Shown here: positions 57,124 through 64,000 of the stretch, in pieces
How positions within the stretch are numbered: position 1 is the stretch's first letter
How the letters are laid out: every line of letters begins with the position of its first letter
NCBI GenBank assembly: GCA_029204225.1
Contig: CM055095.1
Span: 48,251,364 to 48,315,363, forward strand
Source of the DNA: Diphasiastrum complanatum
Lineage: Eukaryota; Streptophyta; Lycopodiopsida; Lycopodiales; Lycopodiaceae
DNA: 64,000 nucleotides
Direction of reading: 5' to 3'
The notes under the pieces: generated by a model
Seen by the model: the letters and a program-made list of their open reading frames with translations, nothing else
The model's database searches: none
Told to the model about the DNA's origin: nothing
Program-made: the position numbers and the translations under genes

Positions 57124-58319
57124 GCAGTATGGAGGCTATGGAGCAATGTCTTACATTGCCATTGCAACACCCAGGGACCTCGCAGGGAGGGATGGATCAA
57201 TCACACTGCTACCATGTGGGATGCCTATAGCAGGATGCATCATCATTAGATGCAGCAGGTGCCTGCTGGTCTGGAGAGAGTGAGAGAGAGAGGTAGAGAT
57301 AGTAAGAGAGAGCACAAAAGAGTTCGTGGGAGTACGTGCATGCATGCAGGAAAGTCTGGCCTCTAAGGGTCCCACACGCCGTCGTTTGGCAGACAAAACC
57401 GTTGGCTCTTTCTTTTTGGGACAACAGAAGCAGTTGTCCTTGGACTAAGGCCTGCGACAGCGAAATGATCAACAGCGAAATAATAAAAAGAAAATGCTGT
57501 GATTGGAGGACAGAACCCGAGGAGTTCGAAACGGTTACTGTTCTGTTGCACATGGCACCTTGGAAACTTACATGTGGGAGAGTAAACTGATCTGGCCCTC
57601 TGGCTTCAAGCACATAAAAATTGACGAAATATGCGGTATATCTATGGTTTTGTCTTATGGATTCGTCTCTGATGCATTAGGCACAAAGAGAGTTGTGAGT
57701 TTAGAGTAATCTCAAATGAAATTCTTCTGGTAAGCCACTTCAAGGAGGAATCTATTCCCTACTCATCCTCCTCCTTGTCCACGTCTTTTTTTAAAGAAAG
57801 GGTTGTTTGCCTCTGCTTTCTCAAATTGGTCAATTCTTTTTCCATTCCCACCTGTAACTTGGAATTATTCTCTCTTAGAATTTGATATGAAAAGCTAAAT
57901 CTTGTTTTAATGTTATAATTGATTATTAGTTTGTTACTTGCAGAATCATTGACATTTAAATCTAAAACTAGCCAATTTGTTGATGAACTTTGCCAATGTG
58001 ACATTGGTATTCCCAAAGGCACATGCAATGCCAGACGAACCTCGAGTGTGACGGCCGATACTTGATCTAGGGCAATCACTCCATTCAAGGGTGGTTGAGA
58101 GCTACTACCATTGCAAATGTGGCTAAGAATACACTACTCCCAATTCAAGTGGCCTTCAAACTAGTTGGAAGAGCATATATGTGGTAAGACCTTGCAACCA
58201 TCCTCGAGGAAAGCAAGGGAAGGATGCTCAAAAATTGAGAAGTAAAGTAATCAAGAAACTATATTATTACTAGAGAGTGTGATCAATCAAATATGTTTAT
58301 AACTAAATTGACACCACAT
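57124..58319. other. upstream region, no gene recognised
   Basis: A GA-rich stretch at about 57278-57312 lies 150-200 bp before the TATA box. A minus-strand frame of about 109 codons at 57759-58088 has no recognisable motif and mixed quality, so I do not call it a gene. Confidence 0.4.
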
Positions 58320-58790
58320 GGCAAGGACAATAAAAAAAGGTATGTTGATTTAAGTGCCACAAGACATATCATTGGCAATAAGCAATGATTTATCCACTTT
58401 ACTCCATTTGAAGGTGATAACACAATCGCACAAGCCAATGGGGTTGAATGTCAAGAACGTGGAACCAGGACACTGCCAATCCAATCACCAAGTAGCAAAG
58501 TGAAACAGGTTGACAATAATGTACTCTACATGTCAGGCTGGAAGAAAAGCCTACTTTTTATTGGTGATCTATTGAAAAAGAAGTCAGAATCATTTATATA
58601 TTTCAAGAAAATGGTTAAAAATCAAGTCAATGATAAGATCAACATCCTTAGATCCCATAGTTTTGGTGAATATAAATCACATGAGTTCAATGACTTTTGT
58701 ATAGAGCATGGTATAATATATTAATTCACACAATCTTATAATTCTCATCACAATGGCATAGTGGAGTGAAAAAATAGACCATAATGGCTC
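58320..58790 (+). pseudogene. Ty1/copia protease-integrase fragment (J)
   Basis: This is a strongly decayed + strand copia piece. The protease active-site region reads DLSATRHI where DSGATxH is usual, so the catalytic motif is lost. It then jumps past the integrase zinc site into the core: YFKKMVKNQVNDKINILRSH, FGEYKSHEFNDFCIEHGI, and after a stop a decayed SYNSHHNGIVE for the PQQNGVVE motif. The core's first Asp region is missing. No LTR is attached. Confidence 0.7.
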
Positions 58791-61080
58791 ATTGTATATA
58801 ATATACATCCTTAATGCAAGAGAGCTAAGTGCTGTTATTTTGGATCTATATGTGCTAAATGTGGTGTTTGGCTAAAATTAGTATAACTTTGTGTAGTATG
58901 CATATTTGTTTAAGTTCTTGCTACTTTAGCCCCTTTTTAGCATGTATGCTTAATCTTGGGTTTTTTCTAATCTAGCTATGCTTGTAGAGATTGTGTAGGA
59001 GGATGTGGGTCCTAGTTAGAGGAAAGATTGGAAAAGGAAGGAAAAGAGAGAGTGTGAGAGACAAGAGAGAGAGTGTGTCAGAGATAAAGAGAGAGTAATG
59101 TTTGTGGTTCTTTGCAACATTGCTTGTAAGTAGAAATAGTTTCTTGCTCTTTCTTGTTGTGTAAGCATCTCCAAGGCTCCTAGGATCGAGCCCACTCCCC
59201 AGATTACACACGACTTAGAAGGAAGATGGAAGAACCGTCCTCTTCTTGACAACATTGACGCTATTGCCGAGGAATGGAAAAGGACCAATCATTTGGGTCA
59301 TTTTGCAAGGTACAAGAGATGCACACAATCAAAAATTTGTGCACAATATGTGTTTTTGTATGGTAGGTGGAAAGTGGGCTCTAGTTCTAAGAGTAGTTGC
59401 TCAAGAACTAATCTAAACCAAAGCGGAATATTTCAATGGTGGATATAGGTAAGAATGTATTGAAAGTTGTGCAATTGAACTGAAAATCTAGCATGTAGAT
59501 GCATCAACGGGGCCATCAATGGAAGATAAGAGCAATCCTTTCCAACAAAAAAAGATAGGTGAAGAAACTTGGTTTCAACTGCCGCAACTGACAAAATAAA
59601 AAAAACCAATTGTGTTGATAGCTAATATTATTAAAGAGTTCATTCATGTTGTTGCATATTTACTCACATTGTTGCACAGTCTGCAAAAATACATGAGAAT
59701 CGCAAAAAATCTATTAGAGTTTGCATCTCATTCATAGAGTAATATTGATTTTTCTACATTGGCAAGGTTGGTGATTTGTTGTCTTTCAAAGATCAAACGG
59801 ATGATTTTGGATCTTAGTGATCTGAAATTCTTAGCAATTGGCCCATATCAATTAGTATTTATTTTTAAACAGAGTATGAATAGTTTTAAATGTTTACATT
59901 CAATTTAGCTAAAAGACTTGGTGTGGACACGTGTGCTAGTGTCAAGGAAAATCCATGCCATTCTAATTCAAGCGAGCCTTGCAGAGCAAGGTATGTCACA
60001 CTATTGTCCATACTTCTGAGTATATCCATCTTTTCTAGTCGTACCTCACCAAAAGTCTAATGTGGCACTTATTCGGGCAGGGTTAAGGTAGATAGGAAAA
60101 CCTGCTACAAAAGACCTGCACACCATCTTGACCTTCCTCTTTGGTGGCATCATATAAAGAAATACTCAATTGGCACAAACATGTCAATTTTAGTGCCAGT
60201 GAGCCCTCTTTGCATTCTTATGGATTTGGGTCATCATTAATATTCCAAGAATTCATTGCATGTCTTAATTTTCCCTCATGGTTTTTGGTGTTCTTCATTT
60301 TCTTTTCCACAAGTTTATCAAAGTTTAGGGTCCCCTATTGTTGTTTAAAGTTTAGAGTTTATTGTTATTATAGATGAAAATTAATCTATATAATGGTATT
60401 GTCCCCATAGCTTTGACTCAATATCTATAAAAGCTAGGACCCTTTTCAATACCCGAATCTTGATTAGAGGTGAATGTGATAATTATCCAAATCTCGAGTG
60501 ATGTCCTATTTCACAATGTCACAGGATATTCCCTCCCTGTGGCGTGTAGGTTCTGCTATCATGTAATGATTAAGACCTTGTCTTTAACAGATGAGAAGGG
60601 CTACACATCTTCCTAGGATTGGTAATTTTAATTACCTGCATTTGACTCTTTCATATTGACTAATTTCTAGTCTATGTGATAAAAAATAAATTATAATATG
60701 AACAAAATGAAAGTCACGATTTACTTTTGAGTATTTTAGGTGAACACTTTTCAATGATTTAAATTTGACCATGTTAACAAAAAAATTTGCCTATGTTATA
60801 TAAAATATTCAAATAATCCAAAAAATGAAACAACACAACCTCAGTAGTAAGCTCGAAGCGTAAGTGCAATTTTGCTTGCTCTTTCAATGTTTGCACTCTT
60901 TACTTTTGTTTGGATATCTTTGCCACATGCACAAGCAATTCAAAAATTACACCCTATTATACAAGTGAAACATTACTACAAGCAATATGTTATTGTGCTT
61001 GTGAATACATTATATAAAGATTAAAGGATTTAGGATTCATCATATTAAAAGCATAAAATGTCATATTAATAATATGCTAT
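58791..61080. other. no gene recognised
   Basis: AT-rich intergenic DNA with a short GA-rich patch near 59040-59100. Open frames are short and low in coding quality. Confidence 0.4.
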
Positions 61081-61092
61081 AAGATACACAAG

Positions 61093-61094
<2 letters not shown>

Positions 61095-61133
<39 letters not shown>
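61095..61133. repeat. (CA)n microsatellite
   Basis: Alternating CA preceded by CACGCGCG. Confidence 0.95.
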
Positions 61134-61134
<1 letters not shown>

Positions 61135-61140
61135 AAAATG

Positions 61141-61268
<128 letters not shown>

Positions 61269-61503
61269 CACAAATGTAATCCTTTCCATAATATTCTAAC
61301 AATCACTTTTTGTTTCTCTCTCATTCTATCAAATCTTTCATTCTATATTATTTTTGTTCAAATAAATTACAAATTTAATAATGTAAATCATCATATAATA
61401 TGGATTTAATTTTCTCTATCTCTCTAACAAATTACAAATTTAGCATTCAATCATCATCATACACTATCAATTCATCTATCACATACAACCCTAAACCAAA
61501 ATG

Positions 61504-61640
<137 letters not shown>

Positions 61641-61689
61641 TTATAGATTTTACATTCAATTATCATTATACACTATCTACTACATTTCT

Positions 61690-64000
61690 ATCTTTACACT
61701 AGGACTCCATACGGGATATCGGCAGTCCAGATAGCTAGAGACAACAAAGTTCCTTCGATCGGAGCTTTGGGAAGATCAGAACAATCGTTGTAGGTGGATT
61801 CCGAGGAGAATTAACAAAGAATCTTGTAGTTTCGGTGGTTTTGGAGAAATCATTGATGGTGGCTTCATAATTCACTGTGTGGACAACCGTTTGGCACAAC
61901 GGGGCTTGCATGAGTTTGCAAAGAGCAGTGACAGAGAGCCATAGAAATTTACAGGGTCAGAATTGGTGAGAAACTGAGAAGTTGAGAAATTTTTCAATTC
62001 TATGCGCTATATGCGAATTTCTCAGGAAAAGCAATCTGTTTGCAGTCAATAGGACACCAATCAAAGAGCTGTAAATTGCATTGGAGAGATTGAGGTAGGG
62101 CGACCTCAGACTAATAGAGAACTGCAAGAAGAAATCTCAGAAAGAGATTTACAAATGCCCAAGAATCTCCATATCTCCTCAGCTAGGGTTTACAGCCTTG
62201 GAAGCGGTTGATCTCTCCTTGTATACAATGGATTTTTGATCTGTAAAATCGTAGACAGGGGTGCCCAGGTACAATGAGCCTGGTGTAGGAGGCCGTGACC
62301 AGCCGTGAAGCATTAAGTGCATTGGAGTGGCAACAACCATAGCTACAAAACCCTGGGAGAAAAGCTTGAAAGGAAGTTTGCAGGAGGAGAAGAGAGGAGG
62401 AGGTAGCGCAGACAGTCGCGCGCGGCAAGCATGACTAGTCCCATTGTGTCTGGAAGGACCCAGCGGCCCGTGGAAATTGATTTGGTGTGCAAAGTTGCAT
62501 GACATCGTAGGATCCGCCTAAGGCTCAATTAATGGTATAGATCGTGCTTCCGAGAAGTGGTGTGGACCATTGGATTTTCAGTAACCATGGGATATGGTTG
62601 AAGAAGGCCTGAAGGGTTCTGAAGGGGTATTTTGAAAATTCTTCAATGAAATTTTTCAAATGAAATGCCACTGAAGGGACCCGAAGTTCAAATTGCAATT
62701 CACTTCATTAAAAATCTTCAAAACGAAGAATTAGTTCAAAATTGCAAGTCACCCTTTGGAAAGGGATAACCTTGGCTAAAAGGCATCTTTTTTGGCCATC
62801 CTTGGGCCAAAATGACCCTTGAAACTGGTTGCTCAGAGCTAGCGGATAGAGCAACATTACAAAACAGGGAGAAACACATTTTAGGGTGTTTTCATCACCA
62901 TTCTATCAAGCGGAGTGCAGGTGACCTAGTGATGGGCTACATTCACTATTTGGGTACCGTAGGGCCACATTTGGGGAAATTGTTGGCTGGTGAAACCTAC
63001 TACAGGGCAGTACAATGAGGCATTGTCACTTTGATAGGGTAACAGGGTGTTTGGAAGTGGTAAATGCAATATGAGGGCGAATGGTAGTGGAATTGTGTGG
63101 AGAAAGCTAGTTTTGGCGACAAAAGTGCAGTTTGGTGGCGTGACTACTCATCATTGGCAACAATTTTGAGAGGGCAAGCAATCATAGGTGAGAGATAGGC
63201 ATGGTTTGCTGGTTACAGGTGAAAAGTTCTTGTGATCAGGTTCAACTCTTGGGGTTAGAACCAACCAATGTCATGTGGCATTTTGGGGGAACGCTCTCAC
63301 ATGCATGATCGGACGTGGCATTGTCGAGTCAGGTGATAGCTGAATTGACACACACATCTGTAGCTTAGAAATTTCTCGTTCTAAGAGAAATATGGGCTAG
63401 CTTGGAGGTACACACATATTGGCAGTCACAGGTGATTGAAGTGTGAGGTGGTGCTAGTTGGAAGCCATTGGGCAAGATAGCAGACTTGCATTGGACGAGC
63501 TGTGTGTGGGACATGCAGAGGATGAAGAACGGGTCAATGATCACACCTCTTGGTGAGTGGTAAGTGTGATGATTTTGCGGTTTTGTAGTTAGTAAGTCAA
63601 TTTTGATCAAGCCATTGTAGCTATGGAGCAGTGTATCAGGTTTGTCATTGAGAAGATACATTTCAATTGCCTATTTTGGGTAAGTCAAGTCAATTTGCCA
63701 TATCAATATTGCATCAGGGATGCAGATTCCAGTGATGACAAGGTGTAGATCGTTTGGTTTGAGCCATGGAAGATCTCACAGGTTCACTTGGAGGGATATT
63801 GGCATGCACATCACGTGAGGGACTTGATGGTGGATTTGGAGTTTACATCTCAGTGTATTCTCAGGGAGTGGCTTGGAACCATTCAAAAGAGCAACTTGGA
63901 GCTAGCTTGGAGAAATACAGGTGGGCACTACAGGGTAGATGCTCAGATCTTTGTGATCAGGGATGACATTGGGTTACCTAATAGGGATGGACTGTTGGAT
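61690..64000. other. no gene recognised
   Basis: Frames up to about 108 codons exist (for example minus strand 62505-62179) but none has a recognisable motif, splice context or coding-like composition strong enough to call. The sequence is less AT-rich than the region to its left and could be an unrecognised retroelement leader or LTR. Confidence 0.35.

Noticed and set aside
57759-58088. A 109-codon minus-strand gene
   Set aside because: No motif, splice context or homologue is evident, and the N- and C-terminal halves differ in composition.
62179-62528. Minus-strand protein genes near 62.2-62.5 kb
   Set aside because: Overlapping frames of similar length in the same stretch and no recognisable domain suggest chance open frames.

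Overview
The window looks like repeat-rich nuclear DNA of a land plant. It is AT-rich. It holds many Ty1/copia LTR retrotransposons whose primer-binding sites match plant initiator tRNA-Met, remnants of Ty3/gypsy elements, long (CT)n, (GT)n and (CA)n tracts, and one intact intron-bearing family 9 glycosyl hydrolase (plant endo-1,4-beta-glucanase). The species cannot be named from the sequence. A large-genome seed plant, possibly a gymnosperm, is a guess.

Element letters (K, A1, D, C, A2, B, I, E, G, F, J) are local labels. Layout: 0.2-3.76 kb holds a copia integrase scrap (K) and a decayed copia element (A1, + strand). 3.76-5.3 kb holds an inverted copia remnant (D). 5.5-6.5 kb holds a dispersed repeat and unidentified degraded coding scraps. 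6.7-9.06 kb is a deleted minus-strand copia element (C). 9.06-19.79 kb is a decayed + strand copia element (A2), whose 3' LTR is split by the complete element B (13870-19730). 19.8-20.8 kb is a gypsy gag-protease scrap. 21-25.8 kb has no element I recognise but carries two unusual minus-strand coding loci; one starts with the first nine residues of histone H3. 25.85-28.86 kb is a decayed copia element (I), next to the complete element E (28858-35288). 35.3-40.2 kb holds 25-bp minisatellites and a decayed gypsy pol. 40.2-43.2 kb holds direct repeats and a GC-rich island. 43.2-51.05 kb is a decayed + strand copia element (G), whose reverse transcriptase is split by the nearly complete element F (43709-49815). 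51-54.5 kb has no gene but has microsatellites and a strong 28-bp-arm hairpin. 54.5-57.1 kb is the endoglucanase gene with a TATA box. 57.2-64 kb has a copia scrap (J) and long microsatellites, and no gene that I recognise.

Two copia elements, B and E, have full-length single polyproteins (1316 and 1317 aa), paired LTRs that read as identical by eye, intact primer sites and 5-bp target duplications, so both look recently inserted. In both, the stop codon is supplied by the first bases of the 3' LTR. F is older: its LTRs differ at about a dozen sites and by a 26-bp indel, and it has three frameshifts. The only host gene I can assign with confidence is the endoglucanase. Its eight exons splice with GT-AG introns into a 502-aa open frame with both GH9 active-site signatures.
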